From Flavobacteriaceae bacterium (GTDB lineage Bacteria; Bacteroidota; Bacteroidia; Flavobacteriales; Flavobacteriaceae), in NCBI GenBank assembly GCA_016763715.1, contig JAESTG010000117.1, positions 1-5,424 of the forward strand: a stretch of 5,424 nt of DNA. Direction: 5' to 3'. The position numbers and the translations under genes were made by a program. Position 1 is the first letter of the stretch; each line of letters begins with the position of its first letter. A model generated the notes under the pieces. The model did no database searches, had not been told where the DNA came from, and saw only the letters and a program-made list of their open reading frames with translations. This document shows, one piece after another, positions 1 through 5,163 of this stretch.

Positions 1-35
1 AACATTAAACTGAAAATTAAAAAAGTTAAATCATA

Positions 36-430
36 ATGAAAACACCTAAGAATCATATAAAGCCATCACTCGAAATTCACCTTCTTGAATTGGTTAGGCT
101 TAGAATTGGTTATTTAAACGATTGTTCCTTTTCTATCGACCTACACTTCAAAGAACTCAAAAACTTTGGTGAAACCGATATCAGGCTTTTGTTAGTATCA
201 GTATGGAACGAAGTCCCCCATTTTTCAAAAAAGAACGAGCACTTTTCGCGCTCACCGATTATATCATTAGTGCAAGTAGCACACTTTCTTTAGAAGAAGT
301 TGTGAGCCAAATGGAGCCTCATTTTAGTAACGATGAAATCAAAATTCTAATTGGAGCGATTAAACAAATAGACCTTTGGACACGTTCCATGAAATATCAT
401 AAAGTCTCCTCCAATCCAGAAAAAGGATAA
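36..430 (+). pseudogene. Carboxymuconolactone decarboxylase/AhpD-like protein, interrupted by a one-base frameshift
   Basis: Two overlapping frames (36-293 and 203-430) together give one CMD/AhpD-like protein of about 131 residues if the reading frame steps back one base at 227-233. Seen before the shift: a helix with LELVRLRIGYLNDCSFSIDLH, close to the family's active-site stretch, followed by KELKNFGETDIRLLLVSVWNE. After the shift: KKERALFALTD and a C-terminal HFSNDEIKILIGAIKQIDLW block that also fits the family. The usual CxxC redox pair is degraded to C30-S-F-S33, with H37 kept. The N-terminal helix of about 20-25 residues normally found upstream is missing, and an in-frame TAA at 27-29 blocks extension. 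AhpD-like members reduce peroxiredoxin partners and CMD members decarboxylate lactones; with one cysteine lost, neither activity can be assigned. It may be a decaying gene, a sequencing deletion, or a gene needing recoding. Family assignment is firm; functional status is not. Confidence 0.75.
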
Positions 431-460
431 AGCTGAAAACGTTGTCATATGACAGCTTTT
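429..460 (+). terminator. Terminator-like hairpin after the CMD-like gene
   Basis: AAAGCTG (429-435) pairs perfectly with CAGCTTT (453-459) across a 17-base loop, and the right arm runs into TTTT. The left arm begins inside the TAA stop codon at 428-430. The long loop makes it a weak intrinsic terminator. The right arm also belongs to the palindrome at 443-454, so the two structures compete. Confidence 0.4.
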
Positions 461-526
461 AAACTTCCAATATCTCCCAAATTTGTATCAGTATTAAAAA
501 CAATATAAATCTTAAAAACAATAATT
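431..526 (+). other. Intergenic gap with terminator-like hairpin and CATATG-centred palindrome
   Basis: This gap separates the CMD-like gene from the YdhR-like gene. It holds the hairpin and palindrome listed separately, then an A/T-rich leader before the ATG at 527. I found no TAnnTTTG -7 element in it, so a dedicated promoter for the next gene is not evident. Confidence 0.5.
443..454. promoter_or_regulatory. 12-bp perfect palindrome, possible operator
   Basis: TGTCATATGACA is a perfect 12-base inverted repeat lying between two genes and about 70 bases before the next start. Palindromes of this size are typical of sites bound by dimeric repressors, but no regulator of this cluster is in the window. 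It could simply be part of the overlapping terminator hairpin. Confidence 0.25.
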
Positions 527-846
527 ATGAGTACACAAAAAAGGTTTTCCTGTATGGCGAACTACAATCAAACGTTGGCAACTTTACTCCAGAAGTATGG
601 GGTCCTGTCAATGAAAGGTTAAAAAAAGTACCAGGCTTAATTCGTAAAACTTGGCTAATTGGAATGAATACAAACACTTTAGGCGGATTGTATGAATTTG
701 AAAGCGAAGAAACAGCTTGGGCATTTGCAACGGGCCCTTATGTTGAAGAAGGAAGAGCAATTAACGCATCAGTAACTGTAAAGTTATTCGACTTTGACAA
801 AGCTGAAGCACCTAGTAGAGATATGAAATCTCCACATTATAATTAG
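527..846 (+). pseudogene. YdhR-type putative monooxygenase, frame broken at codon 5
   Basis: The ATG at 527 opens a frame (MSTQK) that soon terminates, while the frame one base back reads as a full YdhR-family protein from about 541 (KVFLYGELQSNVGNF) to the TAG at 844-846. Adding one A to the six-A run at 537-542 joins them into a protein of about 106 residues, near the roughly 100 residues of E. coli YdhR. Family-like features are the GLIRKTWLIG strand, GGLYEFESEETAWAF, the VKLFDFD strand and the C-terminal SRDMKSPHY tail. The fold is a dimeric ferredoxin-like alpha/beta barrel; the monooxygenase label rests on fold similarity, and no substrate can be named. The internal ATG at 664 is open but would delete the first half of the domain, so it is not a convincing start. 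It lies between the CMD-like and hydrolase genes on the same strand. Confidence 0.75.
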
Positions 847-855
847 TAATAATCA

Positions 856-889
856 AAAAGCTAGACACTGAGTTTAGTATCTGGCTTTT
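856..889 (+). terminator. Hairpin terminator after the YdhR-like gene
   Basis: AAAAGC (856-861) pairs with GCTTTT (884-889). The stem continues through a T-G wobble, AGA/TCT, one mismatch and ACT/AGT around a six-base GAGTTT loop. It sits 9 bases after the stop codon and only 15 bases before the next ATG, so little room is left for a separate promoter downstream. Confidence 0.6.
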
Positions 890-904
890 CTAAAATTTAA
901 AACA

Positions 905-1657
905 ATGAAAAATTCAAACAAAACATTTTTATTAATCCATGGAGCTTGGGAAGGTGCATGGTCATGGGCAGAAACAACAGCCTTTTTAGAACAAAACGGT
1001 CACACCGTAAAAGCCATTGATCTTCCAGGTCACGGAGATGATAAGACACCCATTTCTGAAATTAACATGGCGCTATATGCCAATCGTGTTAAAGAAGAAC
1101 TGAATAAAATTGAAGGACAAGTAGTACTTGTAGGACACAGTTTCGGCGGATTTGTAATTTCACAAGTTGCTGAAGAAATGCCGAGTAAAATTGAAAAACT
1201 AGTCTTTGTAGCTTCAGCGATGCCTTACGAGGGGAAAAATGCTGTGGAAGTATTTATGGAAGATGAAAAAAGTGAATTCCTAGAAAATCTAATTTATTCA
1301 GAAGATAAAAGTACGGCAACCATGAGTAAAGAAACCATTCTGAATGTAATCTTTACAGGAGCAACGGAAGAGCAAATAAACGCTGTAATTCCGAAGCTAG
1401 TACTTCAATCCACCACTCCGTTTTTTGAAAGAGTTATTACCACAGACAAAAACTTTGGCAGCGTACCCAAAGCCTATATTGAAACTACTTTAGATAGAGT
1501 TATTTCTTTAGAAGCTCAAAGACGTGGACAAAAAATGCTTGGAATTGATGAAGTTGTAACCTTAGAATACGGTCACGTACCTCTAGAGACAGCACCAGAA
1601 AAATTAGCAATCGCCTTAAACAAGGTTGCTACTTCAAACCATAAAGCCTTAGCTTAA
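905..1657 (+). CDS. Alpha/beta hydrolase, methylesterase/hydroxynitrile lyase (salicylate esterase-like) type
   Basis: A complete 250-residue cytoplasmic alpha/beta hydrolase with no signal peptide. It opens with the oxyanion-hole motif LLIHGAWEGAWSW (residues 9-21) and the IDLPGHG turn (38-44), as in plant-like methylesterases and bacterial EstC-type enzymes. The nucleophile elbow is GHSFGG, giving Ser79. Asp197 in the TTLDRVIS segment and His224 in YGHVP are the best fits for the rest of the triad, and the lid lies roughly between residues 105 and 190. Family members hydrolyse small esters or cleave cyanohydrins; the substrate here cannot be told. Length and motifs show an intact gene, unlike its two upstream neighbours. 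The ATG at 905 is chosen because the first strand follows within six residues. It follows the YdhR-like gene by 58 bases with a hairpin between, and precedes the DJ-1/PfpI gene by 63 bases. Confidence 0.93.
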   Translation: MKNSNKTFLLIHGAWEGAWSWAETTAFLEQNGHTVKAIDLPGHGDDKTPISEINMALYANRVKEELNKIEGQVVLVGHSFGGFVISQVAEEMPSKIEKLVFVASAMPYEGKNAVEVFMEDEKSEFLENLIYSEDKSTATMSKETILNVIFTGATEEQINAVIPKLVLQSTTPFFERVITTDKNFGSVPKAYIETTLDRVISLEAQRRGQKMLGIDEVVTLEYGHVPLETAPEKLAIALNKVATSNHKALA

Positions 1658-1665
1658 AACTAATG

Positions 1666-1699
1666 TAAATAAAGGGAGGCAATCATCTCCCTTTATTTA
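1666..1699. terminator. Strong 13-bp hairpin after the hydrolase gene
   Basis: TAAATAAAGGGAG (1666-1678) pairs perfectly with its complement at 1687-1699 around the 8-base loop GCAATCAT. The A-rich left arm and T-rich right arm would make it work as a terminator on either strand. It lies 9 bases after the hydrolase stop and ends 21 bases before the next ATG. Confidence 0.75.
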
Positions 1700-1720
1700 A
1701 ACAAACAAAAATAAAATATC

Positions 1721-2392
1721 ATGAAACATATACTTTTTATTACCACAAGCACCAACATAACGGGCACTGGAAAACACAAAGCTGGCTATGAATTCTCTGA
1801 AATAGCAGACCCCTATCTTGAATTCACTAAACAAGGTTACACCGTAGATTTTGCAAGTATCGAAGGCGGTACACCTCCATTTGTTGGGTACGATTCCTCT
1901 CAAGAAAAGAGCAAAACATTTAAAAATAGCAACGGATTTAAACGTCTCAATTTCAGTCATAAATTGAATGATATAAATGCAGAAGCCTACGATGCTATTT
2001 TCTTCCCAGGTGGTCTTGGACCAATGACCGACATGGTTTCCAATCCTCTTGTAAAGGATATTATAAAAACAATGTATGAAAGTAATCGTGTTATCGGGGC
2101 GGTATGTCACGGACCTGTTGCACTATTAAATGTCACTTTATCTAGTGGAAAAAACTTGCTAGAAAATAAAAATGTGAATTCCTTTACTGAAGCTGAAGAA
2201 AAAATTGACAACCACACTTTAGGAGATGTCATTCCCTTTATGTTGGATGCTGAACTGATAAAACAGGGTGCATTATTTTCAAACACAACACCTTTTGAAG
2301 CATATGTTGTGACCGATGGTAATTTAGTTACAGGTCAAAACCCCGCTTCAGCAAATAAAGTAGCTATTGAAATGATGAAATTGGTTAAGTAA
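1721..2392 (+). CDS. DJ-1/PfpI superfamily protein, Hsp31-like (type 1 glutamine amidotransferase-like domain)
   Basis: A complete 223-residue single-domain protein with no signal peptide. The Hsp31-like pattern is clear: an N-terminal KHILFITTS strand, the SEIADPYLEF helix carrying the conserved acidic residue (Glu27 by position), the VDFASIEGG strand, the FFPGGLGPM loop (94-102) and the nucleophile elbow GAVCHGP, giving Cys129 followed by His130. The C-terminal VVTDGNLVTGQNPASA block (196-211) is also typical. Members act as glutathione-independent glyoxalases on methylglyoxal, as protein or nucleotide deglycases (disputed), or as holding chaperones. Cytoplasmic carbonyl-stress protection is the reasonable general role, though the exact activity is not determined by sequence. 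It is the last gene of the same-strand cluster, bounded by hairpins on both sides. All expected key residues are present and the length is normal. Confidence 0.93.
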   Translation: MKHILFITTSTNITGTGKHKAGYEFSEIADPYLEFTKQGYTVDFASIEGGTPPFVGYDSSQEKSKTFKNSNGFKRLNFSHKLNDINAEAYDAIFFPGGLGPMTDMVSNPLVKDIIKTMYESNRVIGAVCHGPVALLNVTLSSGKNLLENKNVNSFTEAEEKIDNHTLGDVIPFMLDAELIKQGALFSNTTPFEAYVVTDGNLVTGQNPASANKVAIEMMKLVK

Positions 2393-2395
2393 ATT

Positions 2396-2430
2396 AAAGC
2401 CGCTTGAAATTTAATTTCAATCGGCTTTTT
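2396..2430 (+). terminator. Intrinsic terminator after the DJ-1/PfpI gene
   Basis: AAAGCCG (2396-2402) pairs with CGGCTTT (2422-2428). After one C/T mismatch the stem continues with TTGAAA/TTTCAA (2404-2409 and 2415-2420) around a five-base loop. The right arm ends in a run of five Ts. It begins 4 bases after the stop codon and is a classic rho-independent terminator closing the enzyme cluster. Confidence 0.85.
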
Positions 2431-2523
2431 AGGCTGACTTAGTATACACCGATTAATTCTCCATTGAGATAAAAGATTTTTAATCAAAAAAAGTGAATGG
2501 CACCGACTATGTGTAGAAATAAT

Positions 2524-2531
2524 TAACTTTG
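2524..2531 (+). promoter_or_regulatory. Candidate Bacteroidota -7 promoter element for the bestrophin gene
   Basis: TAACTTTG matches the Bacteroidota sigma-A -7 consensus TAnnTTTG and sits 29 bases before the ATG at 2561, leaving a plausible short leader. A proper TTG -33 element at the usual distance is absent (TGG at 2498-2500 is nearest). It lies in a 168-base gap holding only this and the preceding terminator. Confidence 0.4.
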
Positions 2532-2560
2532 ATAAAGTTCAATTGTTTTAGAATTCAACC

Positions 2561-3016
2561 ATGCACACAAAAAAAAACTACACTGCCTTTCAAATGGCCA
2601 AATGGACTCGTTATGAGACCCTACTATTTTTAGTCATTATTGTTGTCTTTGTTTCGGCCTATTATTTTTTAGATCTCATCTGGTTAAAATTCCCATGGAC
2701 GCCACTCGCCTTGATTGGCACAGCGGTTGCCTTTGTGATTGGTTTTCAAAATAATGCAGCCTACGGGCGTATTTGGGAAGCCAGAAAAATATGGGGAGGC
2801 ATTGTAAATACTTCTCGCACCTTTGGAATTTATATTCAAGATATGGTGAACAATGACTATGCAGAAACACCAATGGCAGAGGCTGAACTTCAAAAAGAAA
2901 TTAAAACACTAACTTATAGACACATCGCTTGGATGACAGCTTTACGCCATTCTATGCGTGCTTCAAAACCTTGGGAAACTTCTGTAAATCATAAAACAAA
3001 TAAAGAGTGGATATGA
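2561..3016 (+). CDS. Bestrophin-family channel, N-terminal half (frame broken)
   Basis: This 151-residue frame is the N-terminal half of a bacterial bestrophin, a pentameric inner-membrane channel family carrying anions in eukaryotes and cations in some bacteria. The first transmembrane helix is at about residues 20-42 and a second at about 46-62. These lead into the family block FQNNAAYGRIWEARKIWGG (62-80) and IVNTSR, then a cytoplasmic helical region containing YRHIAWMTALRHSMR. It stops at TGA (3014-3016) just after NHKTNKEW, in the middle of the cytoplasmic domain. The rest of the protein continues directly in the frame one base back. Adding one base between 3004 and 3014 (for example TGG to TGGG, giving KEWDMKPPEH) restores a single protein of about 351 residues, a normal length. 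On its own it lacks the C-terminal membrane helices and should not form a normal pore. Confidence 0.85.
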   Translation: MHTKKNYTAFQMAKWTRYETLLFLVIIVVFVSAYYFLDLIWLKFPWTPLALIGTAVAFVIGFQNNAAYGRIWEARKIWGGIVNTSRTFGIYIQDMVNNDYAETPMAEAELQKEIKTLTYRHIAWMTALRHSMRASKPWETSVNHKTNKEWI

Positions 3017-3615
3017 AACCGCCAGAGCATACCACATCCCTGGAAGAAGACATCAAACCCTATATTTCTGAAAGTGATTTTAACTATATCATGAGCAAGA
3101 GTAACAAACAAACGGCATTAATATACTTGCAATCACATCATCTAAAACAACTTCACAAAAAGGGAGTGATTTGGGAATTTTCATTTTTAGAATTGGAAGG
3201 AATCATGCAAGAATTGTTAACGCTACAAGGTAAAAGCGAACGAATTAAAAACTTTCCTTACCCCAGACAATTTGCCACATTAAACCATTTTTTTATGTGG
3301 ATATTTGTGCTGCTACTACCACTAGCCTTAGTGCCACAGTTTGCTGAAATAGGTGCTGAATTTATTGATAAAAGCCCCGTGATAGGCAAATTATTTGTTT
3401 GGTTTACAATCCCGTTTTATGTAATTGTGGCTTGGGTTTTTCATACCATGGAGAGAATAGGAAGAACTGGGGAAAACCCTTTTGAAGGAACTGCAAATGA
3501 CGTCCCCATTTCAACTATAGCTAGAGGAATTGAAATTGATCTCAGGCAAAATTTAGGCGAAACTGAAGAAGAGATACCTAAGCAATTTCCTGTTCGGTAT
3601 GACACTCAATTTTAA
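3007..3615 (+). CDS. Bestrophin-family channel, C-terminal half (frame broken)
   Basis: This frame completes the bestrophin begun at 2561. It opens at GTG 3007 or, more likely if reinitiated, at ATG 3013, whose ATGA overlaps the TGA stop of the first half. It contains the cytoplasmic helices (EEDIKPYISESDFNYIM, QSHHLKQLHKKG, FLELEGIMQELLTLQGKSER), the conserved NFPYPRQFATLNHFFMW entry into a hydrophobic helix pair (FVLLLPLALVPQF and KLFVWFTIPFYVIVAWVF), and the family's C-terminal GENPFEGTANDVPI motif, equivalent to the region of the calcium-clasp segment in eukaryotic bestrophins. The frame cannot extend upstream past the TAA at 3001-3003, so the shift must lie in about ten bases. A sequencing deletion or a true frameshift is most likely; coupled translation of two halves is possible but unproven. 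The next gene, Pmp3-like, is convergent, with 22 bases between the ends. Confidence 0.85.
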   Translation: MDMKPPEHTTSLEEDIKPYISESDFNYIMSKSNKQTALIYLQSHHLKQLHKKGVIWEFSFLELEGIMQELLTLQGKSERIKNFPYPRQFATLNHFFMWIFVLLLPLALVPQFAEIGAEFIDKSPVIGKLFVWFTIPFYVIVAWVFHTMERIGRTGENPFEGTANDVPISTIARGIEIDLRQNLGETEEEIPKQFPVRYDTQF

Positions 3616-3637
3616 CACATTAAATACTGTGAATACC

Positions 3638-3796
3638 TTATCGGTCTGGGTTATTAATAATCACTAAAGCGGCGATAACACCTGGCACCCAGCCACAAAT
3701 AGTTAAGATTAATACAATTAGGACAGAACCGCAGCCTTTGTCAATGACAGCAAGAGGCGGAAATAAAATAGAAAGCAATACTCTCCAAAAACTCAT
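3638..3796 (-). CDS. Pmp3/YqaE family small membrane protein
   Basis: Reading the minus strand from ATG at 3796 to TAA at 3638 gives a complete 52-residue protein starting MSFWRVLLSILFPPLAV. It has the two hydrophobic helices of the Pmp3 (UPF0057) family: residues about 4-18, including the FPPLAV motif, and about 24-46, with the conserved ICGWVPGVIAAL stretch (33-44). The linker DKGCGS (19-24) is typical. Family members are tiny inner-membrane proteins linked to salt, cold or membrane-potential stress in yeast and plants and are widespread in bacteria; the mechanism is not settled. Length is standard and no lesion is visible. It is convergent with the bestrophin gene and divergent from the LuxR-type regulator, so it is likely a single-gene transcript. 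A TAAATTTG -7-like element ends five bases before the ATG, suggesting an almost leaderless mRNA. Confidence 0.93.
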   Translation of the reverse strand: MSFWRVLLSILFPPLAVIDKGCGSVLIVLILTICGWVPGVIAALVIINNPDR

Positions 3797-3801
3797 AGAT
3801 T

Positions 3802-3809
3802 CAAATTTA
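3802..3809 (-). promoter_or_regulatory. Candidate -7 element directly before the Pmp3-like start
   Basis: On the minus strand TAAATTTG matches TAnnTTTG and is separated from the ATG by only AATCT. Transcription would then begin at or next to the start codon. No TTG -33 element is found at 17-23 bases upstream, so the match may be chance in AT-rich DNA. Confidence 0.3.
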
Positions 3810-3874
3810 CAAATTAATACAATGAACTTGGTACTTTCGAAATCCTAAAGTGAAATCTACAGATACCAAACCAA

Positions 3875-4051
3875 TCATTTTTTTCTGATAGCATCCACTT
3901 CGTCTGTCCATAATTTAAAAGAGGATTCAAAATCACAACATAAGTCGAAAGTTTTTGTTTTTGTTACAAACACGATTCTTGTATATTTGTTTTCAATGCC
4001 AATGAAACTGAAACGATTTATACAAACTTCCCTGTTGTTGCTCCCATCCAT
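3875..4051 (-). CDS. Possible small unassigned protein or gene remnant (58 codons)
   Basis: A minus-strand frame runs from ATG at 4051 to TGA at 3875-3877, predicting 58 residues. The C-terminal part has protein-like character: a beta-type segment KYTRIVFVTKTKTFDLCCD followed by an amphipathic helix ending SSFKLWTDEVDAIRKK. I do not recognise the family. The start region lies antisense to the signal-peptide region of the LuxR-type regulator gene, so the N-terminal third is probably not real coding sequence. The stretch could be a fragment of a lost gene whose upstream part was replaced by the regulator gene, or a chance open frame. It lies behind and in the same direction as the Pmp3-like gene, about 80 bases away. 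Confidence 0.22.
   Translation of the reverse strand: MDGSNNREVCINRFSFIGIENKYTRIVFVTKTKTFDLCCDFESSFKLWTDEVDAIRKK
3961..3989 (+). promoter_or_regulatory. Bacteroidota-type promoter for the LuxR-type regulator
   Basis: TTG at 3961-3963, 18 bases, then TATATTTG at 3982-3989 match the Bacteroidota -33/-7 promoter pattern (TTG and TAnnTTTG). The -7 element ends six bases before the ATG at 3996, so the transcript would start at or within a few bases of the start codon. This argues against using the TTG at 3987 as the translation start. Confidence 0.55.
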
Positions 4052-5057
4052 ACTGATGGCGCAATACCAATTTACGGGCGTGGTTAATCTGGATAACTTG
4101 GGCGGGAAGATTTATCTTTCAGTAGTAGAAGACTACCGAAAAATATCTGGTGTACACCCCGAGCAAATCTTGAATCAAACCATAGCCGATTCTACTGGAT
4201 ATTTCAGTTTTAATGGAAATAACCTTCCTTCAGAAAATAAAATCTATCGCATTCATATTGACAATTGCAGTGAAGCAGATCAGAAGACCTCACATTTCAC
4301 AGGGCATTGTCCTAACAGCAAAGAGGTTATTTTTGTGGCTAACAATAACACAGCCCTCTCCCTTCCCTTCTCTTTTGAAGATCAAATGTTTTGCACGGTG
4401 GTTTCCACCAACGAAAAGGCAAATAGTTTTCTGAAAATAGATTCCCTTAAAAACGATATGCGTTTTGCCTTTGGCACCTATAGAAGTGAAGCCAATCGCA
4501 AACTGAACTCCAAAAAATGGTTTAGTATTTTACAACAGTACGGTGAGCAATTACACGAACCCTTGGCCGAATTGTACGGTTTCGCCTTCTTTAGTGACCG
4601 CAGTAGCGACTTGTACGGTTACTATCTTGAAGACTTAAAAGCAAACCCTTATTACGACAATTTATTGGTACGTCTCAAAGCAAAATACCCAGACACTCAA
4701 TATGTAAAACAATACGCAGCCGAACTCGAATCGGATCGACATTTAGTGGCTACGCAATCACCAGCCAAATTACCTTGGTGGGCCTACCTCATTGGTGGTA
4801 CTGCTTTACTTTCTATTTTGGGTAACTTCTATTTCTTCGGAAAAATGAAAAAGCTGAAAAACGCAAACGCAGCAAAACAATCTTTGACACAGCAGGAAAA
4901 CAAAATATTAGACCTTATTCTTCAGGATAAAACCAATAAAGAGATTGCCAACCACATGTTTGTGAGCGTAAGTACTGTAAAAACGCATATCAACAATCTG
5001 TATAAAAAACTACAAGTAGGCTCTCGCGACGAAGTTAAATCATTATACTCTAGTTAA
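3996..5057 (+). CDS. Membrane-anchored one-component regulator: periplasmic sensor, TM helix, LuxR-type HTH
   Basis: About 353 residues from ATG 3996 (ATG 4002 is equally possible; the in-frame TTG at 3987 lies inside the promoter element). A signal peptide (residues 1-22, MKLKRF then a leucine-rich core, cut before Q23) leads to a beta-type domain with ADSTGYFSFNG, resembling DUF4369/carboxypeptidase-regulatory-like folds. An alpha-helical region follows (about 135-250), whose NPYYDNLLVRLKAKYPDT part recalls the linker of TlpA-like flavobacterial proteins. One transmembrane helix, WWAYLIGGTALLSILGNFYF, begins at residue 261. The C-terminal LuxR/GerE HTH (about 297-353) has LTQQE, NKEIANHMFVSVSTVKTHI and LYKKL. 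This topology puts the HTH in the cytoplasm and the sensor in the periplasm, so a signal would pass directly to DNA. Cysteines C91, C105 and C133 are the only ones in the sensor. Ligand and targets are unknown. The downstream secreted thioredoxin-family gene is a candidate partner or target. Confidence 0.85.
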   Translation: MPMKLKRFIQTSLLLLPSILMAQYQFTGVVNLDNLGGKIYLSVVEDYRKISGVHPEQILNQTIADSTGYFSFNGNNLPSENKIYRIHIDNCSEADQKTSHFTGHCPNSKEVIFVANNNTALSLPFSFEDQMFCTVVSTNEKANSFLKIDSLKNDMRFAFGTYRSEANRKLNSKKWFSILQQYGEQLHEPLAELYGFAFFSDRSSDLYGYYLEDLKANPYYDNLLVRLKAKYPDTQYVKQYAAELESDRHLVATQSPAKLPWWAYLIGGTALLSILGNFYFFGKMKKLKNANAAKQSLTQQENKILDLILQDKTNKEIANHMFVSVSTVKTHINNLYKKLQVGSRDEVKSLYSS

Positions 5058-5163
5058 TTATATTTATTTCAACCTAGGTCTAGTCCCCTTTTCCAACCCT
5101 CTTTTTCATATTTTCTTCGGAAGGATACGCATCTTCGAACCTCAATTTTAAAACGAACCAAAG

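Noticed and set aside
664..846. Short 60-residue YdhR-like protein starting at ATG 664
   Set aside because: The conserved family sequence extends about 40 codons further upstream in the same frame, so this ATG is internal.
429..1720. Gene-hairpin-gene layout resembling an integron cassette array with attC sites
   Set aside because: The hairpins differ in length and sequence, lack recognisable GTTRRRY/RYYYAAC core sites, and no integrase is present. Ordinary terminators explain them.
1697..2110. 137-codon open frame on the minus strand
   Set aside because: It lies antisense to the intact DJ-1/PfpI gene and its predicted protein has no recognisable family; it is a shadow of that gene.
2676..2893. 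Two overlapping minus-strand frames of 65 and 69 codons
   Set aside because: Both are antisense to the conserved bestrophin N-terminal region, and their products look random.
3616..3637. Shared terminator between the convergent bestrophin and Pmp3-like genes
   Set aside because: No stable stem-loop could be found in the 22-base gap.
3987..3995. TTG at 3987 as the start of the LuxR-type regulator
   Set aside because: It overlaps the TATATTTG promoter element, and ATG codons at 3996 and 4002 give a better signal peptide start.
4213..4434. 73-codon plus-strand frame inside the regulator gene
   Set aside because: It is an out-of-phase frame within a well-supported coding sequence and resembles no protein family.
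5072..5079. ACCTAGGT palindrome after the regulator gene as an operator
   Set aside because: Eight bases is too short to stand out, and it is not repeated in the window.
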